64,000 nt of DNA from Couchioplanes caeruleus (GTDB taxonomy: Bacteria > Actinomycetota > Actinomycetes > Mycobacteriales > Micromonosporaceae), in the NCBI RefSeq assembly GCF_003751945.1, contig NZ_RJKL01000001.1, forward strand, positions 8,202,501 through 8,266,500, written 5' to 3'. Position 1 is the first letter of the stretch. Each line of letters starts with the position of its first letter. This document shows positions 7,480-16,712 of the stretch, one piece after another. The position numbers were made by a program, and so were the translations under genes. Below the pieces are notes generated by a model, which was not told the DNA's origin, searched no databases, and worked only from the letters and a program-made list of their open reading frames with translations.

Positions 7480-9084
7480 TTGCGTCGCTCGAAGTCGCTC
7501 AAGTCCGTGACCGCCCTGGCCGCCCTGTTCGCGGGCGCCGGCAGCGTCCTGGCCGCCGCCCCGGCCACCGCCGCCCCGGCCGTTGCTGACCTGGAGCTGA
7601 CCGCCACCGACGACACCTACGTGTCGAGCGGACGGCAGAACGCCGGCTTCGGCGCCGAGGGCAAGCTCTCCGTCGGTCGCCTCGAGCGCGACTCCAAGAT
7701 CGCGTTCCTGAAGTTCCTGGTCCCGGCCGGGGCGCAGGTCACCGGCGCCAAGCTGAAGCTGACCACGGTCGGGGGCGTCGGCGGCCGGCTGACCGTCAAC
7801 CGGGTCGCCGACACGACGTGGTCCGAGGCGAAGCTGACCGCCCGTACCGCGCCCGCGCTCGGCGCCGTCGCCGCTAAGGCGAAGCCCGTGGCCGACGCCA
7901 CCGAGGTGAGCTTCGACCTCGGCGCCGCGGTTTCCGGCCCCGGTGCGTACACGTTCGCGATCCAGTCGACCGGCGCCGTGACCCGCTTCCGTTCCAGCGA
8001 GGCCAAGGGCGGCCCGGTGCTGGCCGTCACGCTCGCCGCGCCGGCCGCTCCGGTCGCCCCGCCGGTCGAGCCGCCCGCCGACGCCACCGTCCCGCCGGTC
8101 GCCCCGGTCGAGGAGGACATGCCGCCGCCCGCGCCCGCGACCGGTGAGTGCGTGACCGACGCCAGGCTGGTGCCGTCGTGTGGGGTGTTGTGGGGTGCCG
8201 CCGCGGGTGGTTTCACCGACGCGCCGCGCGATGCCGCGCTCAAGGACTGGGAGAAGCTGTCCGGTCGCACCGCGAGTATCTTCCACGCCTACCACAAGGG
8301 TGACGAGCCGTTCCCGACCAAGTCCGAGATGGCCATGGCGCGTGACACCACCCGGCCGCGGGTGCTGCTGCTGAACTGGAAGATCGCCTACGGGTCGACC
8401 TGGGCCAAGGTCGCCCGAGGTGAGCAGGACGCCCGCATCGACCGGTTCGCCGCCCGGATCAAGGCCACCTTCCCGGAGAAGTTCTTCCTGGTGCTCAACC
8501 ACGAGCCGGAGAACGACGTGATCGCGCGTAAGGGGTCGGGCTGGGAGGCCAAGGACTTCGCCGCCATGTACCGCCACACCATCGTGCGGCTGCGGGCCAA
8601 GGGCGTGACGAACGCGATCAACGTGATGGCGTACATGGGTAACGAGAAGTGGATGGCGCAGTCCTGGTGGGCCGATCTGTACCCCGGTGACGACGTCGTG
8701 GACTGGATGGGTCTGGACTCCTACGTCAGCGCGGAGAAGGGCTACTACCACTACGGCATGTTCGCCGACCTGCTCGACCGTAAGCCCACCGGCGGTGGCC
8801 TCGGCTTCTACGACTGGGCGAGCAGCAAGCACCCGTCCAAGCCGTTGATGGTCGCCGAGTGGGGCGTCTACCACCGGGTCGGCAAGGTCACCGACAAGAC
8901 CGCGGGTTTCCGGAGCGTGCTGCCGGAGCTGGTCAAGCGTCCGAACATCAAGGCCATCGTCTACTTCGACACCAAGCACGACGACCAGGGCGACCGCGAC
9001 ATCAGCATCGACAGCACCAAGGCCAACCTCGCCGCGTTCCGCAAGCTGGCCGCCAACCCGATCTTCAACGTCAAGATCGGCTGA
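7480..9084 (+). CDS. Secreted DNRLRE-domain protein with GH26-like glycosidase domain
   Basis: Starting at a TTG preceded by GGGGGAG, the 534-residue product begins with a signal peptide (basic LRRSKSLKSV, a hydrophobic core, then ATAAPA). Next is a DNRLRE/CBM96-type beta-sandwich (about 30-190, TDDTYVSSGR...FLKFLV), a Pro/Val/Glu-rich linker (about 190-230), and a catalytic-looking TIM-barrel domain. In that domain VLNHEPEND carries a likely acid/base Glu and LMVAEWGVYH a likely nucleophile Glu, as in clan GH-A families such as GH26. It is probably secreted to act on a plant or microbial polysaccharide; the exact substrate is unknown. An upstream in-frame ATG at 7438 is less likely because it would add a non-signal leader. 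Confidence 0.8.
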   Translation: MRRSKSLKSVTALAALFAGAGSVLAAAPATAAPAVADLELTATDDTYVSSGRQNAGFGAEGKLSVGRLERDSKIAFLKFLVPAGAQVTGAKLKLTTVGGVGGRLTVNRVADTTWSEAKLTARTAPALGAVAAKAKPVADATEVSFDLGAAVSGPGAYTFAIQSTGAVTRFRSSEAKGGPVLAVTLAAPAAPVAPPVEPPADATVPPVAPVEEDMPPPAPATGECVTDARLVPSCGVLWGAAAGGFTDAPRDAALKDWEKLSGRTASIFHAYHKGDEPFPTKSEMAMARDTTRPRVLLLNWKIAYGSTWAKVARGEQDARIDRFAARIKATFPEKFFLVLNHEPENDVIARKGSGWEAKDFAAMYRHTIVRLRAKGVTNAINVMAYMGNEKWMAQSWWADLYPGDDVVDWMGLDSYVSAEKGYYHYGMFADLLDRKPTGGGLGFYDWASSKHPSKPLMVAEWGVYHRVGKVTDKTAGFRSVLPELVKRPNIKAIVYFDTKHDDQGDRDISIDSTKANLAAFRKLAANPIFNVKIG

Positions 9085-9098
9085 ACAGGCACCGCACC

Positions 9099-9131
9099 AC
9101 GGGCCGCCCGGCAGACTGCCGGGCGGCCCGT
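9099..9131 (+). terminator. Strong hairpin after the DNRLRE glycosidase gene
   Basis: A perfect 15-bp stem (ACGGGCCGCCCGGCA / TGCCGGGCGGCCCGT) closes on a GAC loop, starting 15 bp after the stop codon. It has no strong U tract, as is usual for actinobacterial terminators. Confidence 0.8.
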
Positions 9132-9197
9132 CGCGGCGTTTCGCCGGCAGCGCCGCCCGCGGAAATGGTCCCGTCCGCCCGGCCTGAGCTCCGATTC

Positions 9198-9226
9198 CCT
9201 CAAGTGCGCCGCCGTACGCCCGATCT
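9198..9226 (+). promoter_or_regulatory. Possible alternative-sigma promoter before the GGDEF-EAL gene
   Basis: CTCAAGT (9199-9205) is followed 13 bp later by CCCGATCT (9219-9226), resembling the spaced CTCAAGT / GCCGATA-like elements of FliA/WhiG-type promoters. The same box occurs upstream of the preceding gene. It lies 45-70 bp before the ATG at 9271. The assignment rests on recalled consensus and is tentative. Confidence 0.4.
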
Positions 9227-9270
9227 CAAGACTTCGTCAAGCCACCGACGACAGATGGGGAGGATGAGCG

Positions 9271-11991
9271 ATGGTCGGCAGCCGCCGCCCGGGAGTGCTC
9301 ACCGCACTCGTCGCGCTCCTCACCGCGGTCTTCGTCGGGTTCATGATCGTCGGCGGCCCCACGGGCGCCTTCGTCTCGGACGTCGGCACGGTGATCATTC
9401 TGGTCTTCGCCAGCAGCGCCTGCCTCGTCCGTGCCCGGGCCCGTCGCGGCCGCCTCCGGGCGGCCTGGGCCGGCATCGGCCTGGGTTCGGTGACGTACGC
9501 CTTCGGCGAGACCACCTGGACCTGGATCGAGACGGTACGCGGCGAGGCGGTTCCCTTCCCCGGCCTGCCCGACATCGGCTACCTCGGCTCGACGCCCGTC
9601 CTCGCGGCGGCGCTGTTCCTCGTCCCGACTCCCCGCAAGTCGGCGGCCAACCGGATCCGCGGCCTCGTGGACGTCGCGATGATGGCCTGCTCGCTGCTGC
9701 TGGTGTGCTGGATCCTCGTCCTCGACCCGTTGATCGGCGCGAGCGACGCCACCGCGCTGAGCCTCGGCGTCTCGCTCGGCTACCCGCTCAGCGGCGTGGT
9801 GCTGATCACCGTGGTGCTGCACATGTTCGCCGTGCTGCACCGCGACAGCCCGGACTCCGGCCCGCTGACCCTGGTCGGCGTGGCCATGCTGATCGTCGGT
9901 GGCTGCGACAGCGCCTACGCGTACGCCTCGTTGTCCAGCGAGTACACGTCCGGCGGCCTGATGGACGCGGGCTGGTTCCTCGGCTTCGCGGTGGTGTTCC
10001 TCGCCGCCCGGTACCCCGGCAAGACCGTGACCGCGGCCACGCCGGACGTCGCACCCGGCCAGGCGGAGCCGCGGGCGTTCGCCATGCTGGTCCCGTACGT
10101 GGCGGTGCTCGCCGCCCTGATCTGCTGCGCGCTCTCGTACGCGATGACCGGTGACGTCGATGCCTTCGTCGCGTGGGGCCGCTCGGTGCTGATCCTGCTG
10201 ATCGTCTGCCGTCAGGTGCTCACCCTCCTGGAGAACCGGCACCTCACCCGCCACCTGGAGGCGCGCGTCCTCGAGCGCACCGCCGAGCTGCAGGCGAGCG
10301 AGCAGCGGTTCCGCGCGATGGTGCAGCGCAGCTCCGAGTCGGTCGCGGTCGTCGACGCCGACTCGACCATCCGCTACCAGAGCGAATCCGTGGAGCGCAT
10401 CTTCGGCTGGCCGGCGCAGATGCTGCTCGGCCACCGGCTGGTCGAGATCGCCGGGCGCAAGTCGGGGCCGCGCATCGGCGCCGCCATCGAGTCGGTCATC
10501 GCCGGCCCGGAGCTGTTCACGGTCATCGAGGTGCCGATGCGTCACCAGGACGGCCGGGTCCGGCTCGCCGAGATGACCATCACCAACCTGCTCGACGATC
10601 CCGCGGTGAACGGCCTCGTGCTCAACACCCGCGACGTGCACGACGCCAAGGAGCTGCAGGACCGGCTCATGTACGAGGCGTACCACGACACGCTGACCGG
10701 GATGCCCAGCCGGGCCCTGTTCCGCGAGCGGCTGGTCGAGGCGATCGCCCGGTGCGACGGCCGGGACGAGGTCGCGATCCTCTTCCTCGACCTGGACGGC
10801 TTCAAGGAGGTCAACGACAGCCTCGGGCACGCCGCGGGCGACGCCCTGCTCGTGCAGGTGGCCGCGCGGCTGCGCGCCGCCGTCCGCGAGGAGGACACGG
10901 TGGCCCGCTTCGGCGGCGACGAGTTCGGCGTGATCGTCGAGTCGCTCGCCGCCCGGGCCGACGCGGAGGCGGTCGCCGGGCGTATCGCCGCGGCCCTGGA
11001 GGAGCCGTTCGAGGTCGGCGAGCGCGAGCTGCACGTCGCGGTCAGCATCGGGCTGGCCTGCGCCGCGGACGCCGACGACGTCGAGCAGTTGCAGCGCAAC
11101 GCCGACCTGGCCATGTACCGCGCGAAGTCCGGCGGTGGCGACCGGCTGGCCGCCTACGACCCCGCGATGCTCGCCGGCCTGGTCGAGCGCCTGGAGCTGG
11201 AGGCGGACCTGCGCGTCGCGCTCACCCGCGACGAGCTGGCGCTGCACTACCAGCCGACCGTCGACCTGCGCACCGGCGAGATCACCGGCTTCGAGGCGCT
11301 GGTCCGCTGGTACCACCCCACCCGTGGCATGGTCTCCCCGCTGGACTTCATCGGTACGGCGGAGGCGACCGGCCTGATCGTTCCCCTCGGCCGGTGGGTG
11401 CTCACGGAGGCCTGCCGGCAGGCGGTCGCCTGGGGCGCGGGCACCACCCGCCGGCTCAAGATGGCCGTCAACGTCTCGGTGCGCCAGTTCGAGCACGGCG
11501 ACCTCGCCGCGATGGTGGCGGAGGTGCTGGCCGAGACCGGCATGCCGGTCGACCAGCTCTGCCTGGAGATGACCGAGAGCGTGCTGCTCACCGACACCGA
11601 CGAGAACCTCGCCCAACTGCACCGGCTCAAGGATCTCGGCGTCACCCTGGCCATGGACGACTTCGGTACGGGCTACTCCTCGCTGGCGTACCTGCGCCGG
11701 TTCCCGATGGACACTCTCAAGATCGACCGCTCGTTCGTCGACCGGCTCGGCGGCGAGCACGAGGACGAGGCACTGGTCAGCACGATCGTGCGGCTGGGTC
11801 GTAGCCTCGGCATGACCACCGTGGCCGAGGGTATCGAGGACTCCGTGCAACTGGCCGTCCTCAAGGAGCTGCGGTGCGACTACGCGCAGGGCTACTACCT
11901 GTCGCGTCCGCTGCCCGCGGCGGAGGCCGGCCGGGTGCTGGAGGAGGGCCTCGCCACGGCGCTCGGCGAGCCGGTGGCGTCGCCGCGGTGA
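9271..11991 (+). CDS. Membrane PAS-GGDEF-EAL cyclic-di-GMP protein
   Basis: This 906-residue protein may both make and break cyclic di-GMP. About nine hydrophobic segments fill residues 1-310, followed by a short coiled region and a PAS domain (about 340-455, FRAMVQRSSESVAVVDADST). The GGDEF domain follows, with an intact RFGGDEF near 546-552 and an inhibitory RxxD site (REED) five residues before GGDEF. The EAL domain keeps EALVRW, NVSVRQF, EMTESV, DDFGTGYSS, KIDRSF, AEGIED and QGYYLSRP, so phosphodiesterase residues look complete. The start ATG follows GGGGAGG. Its last 97 bp overlap, on the opposite strand, the 3' end of the PucR gene. In actinomycetes such proteins tune development and motility. 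Confidence 0.92.
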   Translation: MVGSRRPGVLTALVALLTAVFVGFMIVGGPTGAFVSDVGTVIILVFASSACLVRARARRGRLRAAWAGIGLGSVTYAFGETTWTWIETVRGEAVPFPGLPDIGYLGSTPVLAAALFLVPTPRKSAANRIRGLVDVAMMACSLLLVCWILVLDPLIGASDATALSLGVSLGYPLSGVVLITVVLHMFAVLHRDSPDSGPLTLVGVAMLIVGGCDSAYAYASLSSEYTSGGLMDAGWFLGFAVVFLAARYPGKTVTAATPDVAPGQAEPRAFAMLVPYVAVLAALICCALSYAMTGDVDAFVAWGRSVLILLIVCRQVLTLLENRHLTRHLEARVLERTAELQASEQRFRAMVQRSSESVAVVDADSTIRYQSESVERIFGWPAQMLLGHRLVEIAGRKSGPRIGAAIESVIAGPELFTVIEVPMRHQDGRVRLAEMTITNLLDDPAVNGLVLNTRDVHDAKELQDRLMYEAYHDTLTGMPSRALFRERLVEAIARCDGRDEVAILFLDLDGFKEVNDSLGHAAGDALLVQVAARLRAAVREEDTVARFGGDEFGVIVESLAARADAEAVAGRIAAALEEPFEVGERELHVAVSIGLACAADADDVEQLQRNADLAMYRAKSGGGDRLAAYDPAMLAGLVERLELEADLRVALTRDELALHYQPTVDLRTGEITGFEALVRWYHPTRGMVSPLDFIGTAEATGLIVPLGRWVLTEACRQAVAWGAGTTRRLKMAVNVSVRQFEHGDLAAMVAEVLAETGMPVDQLCLEMTESVLLTDTDENLAQLHRLKDLGVTLAMDDFGTGYSSLAYLRRFPMDTLKIDRSFVDRLGGEHEDEALVSTIVRLGRSLGMTTVAEGIEDSVQLAVLKELRCDYAQGYYLSRPLPAAEAGRVLEEGLATALGEPVASPR

Positions 11992-13109
11992 CCACCGGCG
12001 AGCCGGTGCCGCAGCGCGAGCTGGAGCCGTAACCGGGCGTCCGGGTCGTCCAGGGTGGCGCCGAACGCCTGGCGGATCTTCCGCATCCGGTACCGGACCG
12101 TCTGCGGGTGGGCGTGCAACGCCGCGGCCGCCGCCACGACCTGGCCCTGCTCGCGCAGCCAGGCGTGCAGCGTCTCCAGCTCCGGCTCCCGCAGCTCCCC
12201 GGCGGCGGCCAGTTCCCGGGCGGCGAGCCGGTCCATGAGGCCGGGCTCCCAGCCGGTGACGAGCTCCAGCAGCCGGTCGTCGCAGCGGATGAGCCCGTCG
12301 CCGGGCAGGATCCGCAGGGCGCGGCGCGAGATCCGGTACGACAGCCGCGCCGAGGCGAGCGCCACCGCGGGCCCGAGCGCCGCCCGCCGCCCCGCGAGCA
12401 CCGCCGCCAGGTGCGCCAGCCGTCCGGCGGTCCCGGGAGAAGGCACGACCATGCGGGTGGCGTCGTCGATGACGGTGGCGATCACGCCGTTGCCCGCCGT
12501 GCGGGCGAGGTGCTCGGCATCCGTACCGTCGACGCTCACGACCGCGACGGTTCCCGGCAGCGGCCACCGCGCGGCGTCCGCGGCCGCCTGCAGAGCCGCG
12601 CCGCCCGGCGGGTCGGGCTGCACCAGCAGGGTGATCAGCCGGCGCCGCACGGTGTCCCAGTCGCGGGCGTTCTTCTCCTGCTCGTCGAGGTAGCCCTCGA
12701 CGGCCGCGCCCGCGAGCTCGTCGACGTAGCCGAACAGCGCCGAGGCCAGGGCGTACAGCGCGGCGGGCGGCAGGTCCTGCGTGACGAGGAAGGCCCAGAG
12801 GTCCCGGCCGCCGGCGGTGAGGATCGTGCGCAGCGCGTCGACCCGGTGGCCCTCGCGGAACTCCGTGCGGCCCAGCCGGGTGAACACCGCCCGGCTCGGC
12901 GTCAGGTCGGCCGACGGCGACGCCGCGGCCTCCACGAAGGCGTCCACCGCGGTCTCGACCCCGAGGACCAGGCCCCGGCCCTGCCCGCCGGTCAGCGACC
13001 GGCCCTGGGCGCTCATCACCGTTCGTATCGTGTCCAGCACGCGTTCGTGCAGCAGCGGCTTGAGCGCTCGCAGCCGCGCGGCGACGCCGTCGGGCAGGTC
13101 CTGGAACAT
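11895..13109 (-). CDS. PucR-family transcriptional regulator (CdaR/PucR-type C-terminal HTH)
   Basis: This 404-residue regulator has an N-terminal sensory region beginning LPDGVAARLRALKPLLHERV, a middle GGDEF-like/CdaR domain (about 170-310) and the characteristic C-terminal helix-turn-helix (LETLHAWLREQGQVVAAAAA, LHAHPQTVRYRMRKIRQAFG). The last ~35 residues, after LALRHRLAGG, are Ser/Ala/Arg-rich and read antisense to the end of the GGDEF-EAL gene, so the tail looks like frame run-on past the ancestral stop. It is divergent from the FAD dehydrogenase at 13194, with 84 bp between starts. PucR proteins often regulate adjacent catabolic genes, making that enzyme a likely target. Confidence 0.88.
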   Translation of the reverse strand: MFQDLPDGVAARLRALKPLLHERVLDTIRTVMSAQGRSLTGGQGRGLVLGVETAVDAFVEAAASPSADLTPSRAVFTRLGRTEFREGHRVDALRTILTAGGRDLWAFLVTQDLPPAALYALASALFGYVDELAGAAVEGYLDEQEKNARDWDTVRRRLITLLVQPDPPGGAALQAAADAARWPLPGTVAVVSVDGTDAEHLARTAGNGVIATVIDDATRMVVPSPGTAGRLAHLAAVLAGRRAALGPAVALASARLSYRISRRALRILPGDGLIRCDDRLLELVTGWEPGLMDRLAARELAAAGELREPELETLHAWLREQGQVVAAAAALHAHPQTVRYRMRKIRQAFGATLDDPDARLRLQLALRHRLAGGHRGDATGSPSAVARPSSSTRPASAAGSGRDR

Positions 13110-13193
13110 TTGTCACCTCGGTGATAAGAACGCCCCCGTTTTGTGCGCTCCAGACGCATCATCCTGCCATCCGCCGCTTCTAGCGTGGAGGGC

Positions 13194-14852
13194 ATGAACG
13201 CGGATGTGATCGTGGTGGGTGCGGGCCTGGCCGGGCTGGTCGCCACCGCCGAGCTGACCGACGCCGGCCGCCGGGTGCTGCTGCTGGACCAGGAGCCGGA
13301 GCAGAGCCTGGGCGGCCAGGCCTTCTGGTCCTTCGGCGGGCTGTTCCTCGTCGATTCCCCCGAGCAGCGGCGGATGGGCGTGCGCGACAGCGAGGACCTG
13401 GCCTGGCAGGACTGGCTCGGCAGCGCCGGCTTCGACCGTCCCGAGGACCACTGGCCCCGGCAGTGGGCGCGGGCGTACGTGAACTTCGCCGCCGGCGAGA
13501 AGCGGGCGTGGCTGCGCGCGATGGGCCACCGGCTCTTCCCGGTGGTGGGCTGGGCGGAACGCGGCGGTGCGGCCGCCGACGGCCACGGCAACTCGGTGCC
13601 GCGGTTCCACATCACCTGGGGGACCGGTCCGGGCGTGATCGAACCCTTCGAGCGACGGGTACGCGACGCCGCGGCGCGCGGCCTGGTCACCTTCGCCTTC
13701 CGGCACCGCGTCGACGCCCTGGTCACCACGGCCGGGGCGGTCACCGGCGTGCGCGGGCGCGTCCTGGAGCCCAGCGACGTCGCGCGCGGGCGCAGCAGCT
13801 CCCGCACCGAGACCGGCGACTTCGAGTACGCCGCCCAGGCGGTGATCGTCACCTCCGGCGGCATCGGCGGCGACCACGATCTCGTCCGTAAGGCCTGGCC
13901 GGCCCGGCTCGGCAGGGCGCCGCAGCGGATGGTCTCCGGCGTGCCGGCGCATGTGGACGGACGCATGCTCGCCATCACCGAGGCGGCGGGCGCCCAGATC
14001 ATCAACCCCGACCGGATGTGGCACTACACCGAGGGCCTGCGCAACTGGGACCCGATCTGGCCCGGGCACGGCATCCGCATCCTGCCGGGGCCGTCGTCGC
14101 TGTGGCTCGACGCGACGGGCCGGCGCCTGCCCGCGCCCCTGTTCCCGGGCTTCGACACGCTCGGCACGCTGAAGCATCTGATGGCGACCGGCCACGGCTA
14201 TAGCTGGTTCATCCTGACCCAGAAGATCATCGAGAAGGAGTTCGCGCTCTCCGGCTCCGAGCAGAATCCCGACCTCACCGGCCGCAGCATCCGTCAGGTG
14301 CTGGGCCGGATCCGCCCGGGCGCCACCCCGCCGGTCGAGGCGTTCAAGCAGCACGGCGAGGACTTCGTCGTCGCCCGCGACCTGCCCGATCTCGTCGAGG
14401 GCATGAACAAGCTGGCCGCGGCCGAGGGCGGCCCGGCGCTCGACCTCGAGGCCGTACGCCGCACCGTCGAGGCCCGCGACCGTGAGATCGCGAACCCGTT
14501 CAGCAAGGACGCCCAGGTGACCGCCATCCACGGCGCCCGCCGCTACCGTGGCGACCGGCTCATCCGGGTGGCGACGCCGCACCGCCTGCTCGATCCCGCG
14601 GCGGGCCCGCTGATCGCGGTCCGACTGAACATCCTCACCCGCAAGACCCTGGGCGGCCTGCACACCGACCTGGACGCCCGCGTCCTGCGAGCGGACGGCA
14701 ACCCGCTGCCCGGCGTGTACGCGGCGGGCGAGGCGGCCGGCTTCGGCGGCGGCGGAATGCACGGCTACAACTCGCTCGAGGGCACCTTCCTCGGTGGCTG
14801 TCTGTTCTCGGGTCGCACCGCCGGTCGCGCCGCCGCACAGGCGGTGAGCTAG
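13194..14852 (+). CDS. FAD-binding dehydrogenase (fumarate reductase/KstD-like flavoprotein)
   Basis: This 552-residue flavoprotein starts at an ATG with GTGGAG upstream. The N-terminus carries the dinucleotide motif [19 protein letters not shown], and the C-terminus the second FAD contact [20 protein letters not shown] followed by [17 protein letters not shown]. This architecture is shared by the FAD-binding dehydrogenase/3-ketosteroid-delta1-dehydrogenase-like superfamily. The substrate cannot be read. It is probably controlled by the divergent PucR regulator. Codons upstream of 13194 are in frame but do not extend the Rossmann fold. Confidence 0.85.
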   Translation: MNADVIVVGAGLAGLVATAELTDAGRRVLLLDQEPEQSLGGQAFWSFGGLFLVDSPEQRRMGVRDSEDLAWQDWLGSAGFDRPEDHWPRQWARAYVNFAAGEKRAWLRAMGHRLFPVVGWAERGGAAADGHGNSVPRFHITWGTGPGVIEPFERRVRDAAARGLVTFAFRHRVDALVTTAGAVTGVRGRVLEPSDVARGRSSSRTETGDFEYAAQAVIVTSGGIGGDHDLVRKAWPARLGRAPQRMVSGVPAHVDGRMLAITEAAGAQIINPDRMWHYTEGLRNWDPIWPGHGIRILPGPSSLWLDATGRRLPAPLFPGFDTLGTLKHLMATGHGYSWFILTQKIIEKEFALSGSEQNPDLTGRSIRQVLGRIRPGATPPVEAFKQHGEDFVVARDLPDLVEGMNKLAAAEGGPALDLEAVRRTVEARDREIANPFSKDAQVTAIHGARRYRGDRLIRVATPHRLLDPAAGPLIAVRLNILTRKTLGGLHTDLDARVLRADGNPLPGVYAAGEAAGFGGGGMHGYNSLEGTFLGGCLFSGRTAGRAAAQAVS

Positions 14853-15018
14853 GCCGGCATCTCTTCGCGCTCGTCGGCATCACGACCTGCACTTCGAGAC
14901 GGTGGACCGGTCGACCGGCCTCATCGCGTCCCCACCGACCACGCCCCGGCGATTCACGGCGGGTGGCGGCGATCCGTGCCACCATGGCACCGATAGTTCG
15001 GTTCAGGCGGGAGTGGCA

Positions 15019-16650
15019 ATGAGCGAACACGTTTCCGACAGCGCCGAGTGGCAGGCGGTGCAGGGTCATGCCGAGAAGATCGCGGGCGTGCACCTGCGCG
15101 AGCTGTTCGGCAGCGATCCGCGGCGCGGCGAGCGGCTCACCGCCCAGGTGGCCGATCTGTACGTCGACTACAGCAAGAACCTGGTCACCGACGAGGCGAT
15201 CGGCGCGCTGATCGCGCTGGCCGAGCGGGCCCGGCTGCGCGAGCGCACCGCGGCCATGTTCGCCGGCGAGCACATCAACGTGACCGAGGACCGCGCGGTG
15301 CTGCACACCGCCCTGCGGCTGCCGCGCGACGCCACCCTCGTCGTCGACGGCCAGGACGTCGTCCGCGACGTGCACGAGGTCCTCGACCGCATGGGCGCGT
15401 TCAGCGACAAGGTCCGCTCGGGCGAGTGGCGGGGCGCCACCGGCGAGCGGATCAGGACCGTCGTCAACATCGGCATCGGCGGTTCGGATCTCGGCCCGGT
15501 CATGGCGTACGAGGCACTCAAGGCGTATGCGGACCCCGGCATCGAGTGCCGCTTCGTGTCCAACATCGACCCCACCGACCTGCACCAGAAGACCCGCGAC
15601 CTGGATCCCGCGAGCACCCTGTTCGTCGTGGTCTCCAAGACCTTCGGCACCCAGGAGACGCTGACCAACGCCACCGAGGCCCGCAACTGGCTGCTGGCCG
15701 GGCTCGGCGGCGACCAGGCCGCGGTCGCCAAGCACTTCGTCGCGGTGAGCACCAACGCGCAGCGGGTAGCGGACTTCGGGATCGACACCGAGAACATGTT
15801 CGGCTTCTGGGACTGGGTCGGCGGGCGCTACTCGCTGCCCTCCGCGGTCGGCCTCTCGGTCATGATCGCCGTCGGCAAGGAGCAGTTCGCCGAGATGCTC
15901 GCCGGCTATCACGCCGTCGACCAGCACTTTCTCACCACGCCGCTGGAGCGCAACGTGCCGGCCCTGCTCGGCCTGCTCAACGTCTGGTACGACACGTTCC
16001 TCGGCGCGCAGTCGCACGCGGTGCTGCCCTACTCGCAGTATCTGCACCGGTTCGCGGCGTACCTGCAGCAGCTCACCATGGAGAGCAACGGCAAGCAGGT
16101 GCGGCTCGACGGTTCCGCCGCGGGCTACCAGACCGGCGAGGTGTTCTGGGGCGAGCCCGGCACCAACGGCCAGCACGCCTTCTACCAGCTCATTCACCAG
16201 GGCACCAAGCTCATCCCGGCCGACTTCATCGGCTTCAGCGTGCCCAATCACGACACCGGCGAGATGCACGACCTGTTCATGTCGAACTTCTTCGCCCAGA
16301 CCGGCGCGCTGGCGTTCGGGCGCACGGCGGAGCAGATCGAGGCCGAGGGCGTGGAGCCCGCGATCGTGCCGCACAAGGTGATGGCGGGCAATCACCCGAC
16401 GACCACCATCCTGGCCGAGAAGCTGACCCCGTCGACGCTGGGCCAGCTCATCGCGCTCTACGAGCACATCACCTTCACCCAGGGCGTCCTCTGGGAGGTC
16501 AACTCCTTCGACCAGTGGGGCGTCGAGCTCGGCAAGGTCATGGCCAACCAGCTCGCCCCGTTGCTGACTGCGGATGCGGCGCCCGAGGCCTCGAACGACT
16601 CGTCCACCGACACGCTGATCGCCCGGTACCGCTCGCAGCGCGGCCGCTGA
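15019..16650 (+). CDS. pgi: Glucose-6-phosphate isomerase
   Basis: This 543-residue cytoplasmic glycolytic enzyme interconverts glucose-6-phosphate and fructose-6-phosphate. It shows the phosphate-binding region [13 protein letters not shown] and SKTFGTQET, catalytic Glu in [13 protein letters not shown], His in [15 protein letters not shown], and the C-terminal PROSITE-type signature [15 protein letters not shown] with catalytic Lys. The start ATG follows AGGCGGGAG. Length and motif order match the long (540-550 aa) bacterial PGI form. It stands alone, with a promoter region of about 165 bp upstream and a hairpin terminator downstream. Confidence 0.97.
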   Translation: MSEHVSDSAEWQAVQGHAEKIAGVHLRELFGSDPRRGERLTAQVADLYVDYSKNLVTDEAIGALIALAERARLRERTAAMFAGEHINVTEDRAVLHTALRLPRDATLVVDGQDVVRDVHEVLDRMGAFSDKVRSGEWRGATGERIRTVVNIGIGGSDLGPVMAYEALKAYADPGIECRFVSNIDPTDLHQKTRDLDPASTLFVVVSKTFGTQETLTNATEARNWLLAGLGGDQAAVAKHFVAVSTNAQRVADFGIDTENMFGFWDWVGGRYSLPSAVGLSVMIAVGKEQFAEMLAGYHAVDQHFLTTPLERNVPALLGLLNVWYDTFLGAQSHAVLPYSQYLHRFAAYLQQLTMESNGKQVRLDGSAAGYQTGEVFWGEPGTNGQHAFYQLIHQGTKLIPADFIGFSVPNHDTGEMHDLFMSNFFAQTGALAFGRTAEQIEAEGVEPAIVPHKVMAGNHPTTTILAEKLTPSTLGQLIALYEHITFTQGVLWEVNSFDQWGVELGKVMANQLAPLLTADAAPEASNDSSTDTLIARYRSQRGR

Positions 16651-16669
16651 CCACCACCACCGTCACCGC

Positions 16670-16699
16670 GGGCGGCCCTTTTCTGTCGGAGGGCCGCCC
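16670..16699 (+). terminator. Hairpin terminator after pgi
   Basis: A perfect 10-bp stem, GGGCGGCCCT / AGGGCCGCCC, closes on a 10-base loop beginning TTTCTG. It ends 13 bp before the GTG start of the next gene, so readthrough may still feed that gene. Confidence 0.75.
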
Positions 16700-16712
16700 T
16701 AGGCTGCATTCC

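Noticed and set aside
9226..13116. Very long minus-strand open frame (1,296 codons) across the GGDEF-EAL and pucR genes
   Set aside because: Composition is Arg/Gly/Ala/His-rich without domain motifs. It is the GC-driven shadow of the real GGDEF-EAL gene (plus strand) and the PucR gene (another minus frame), both of which have complete domain sets.
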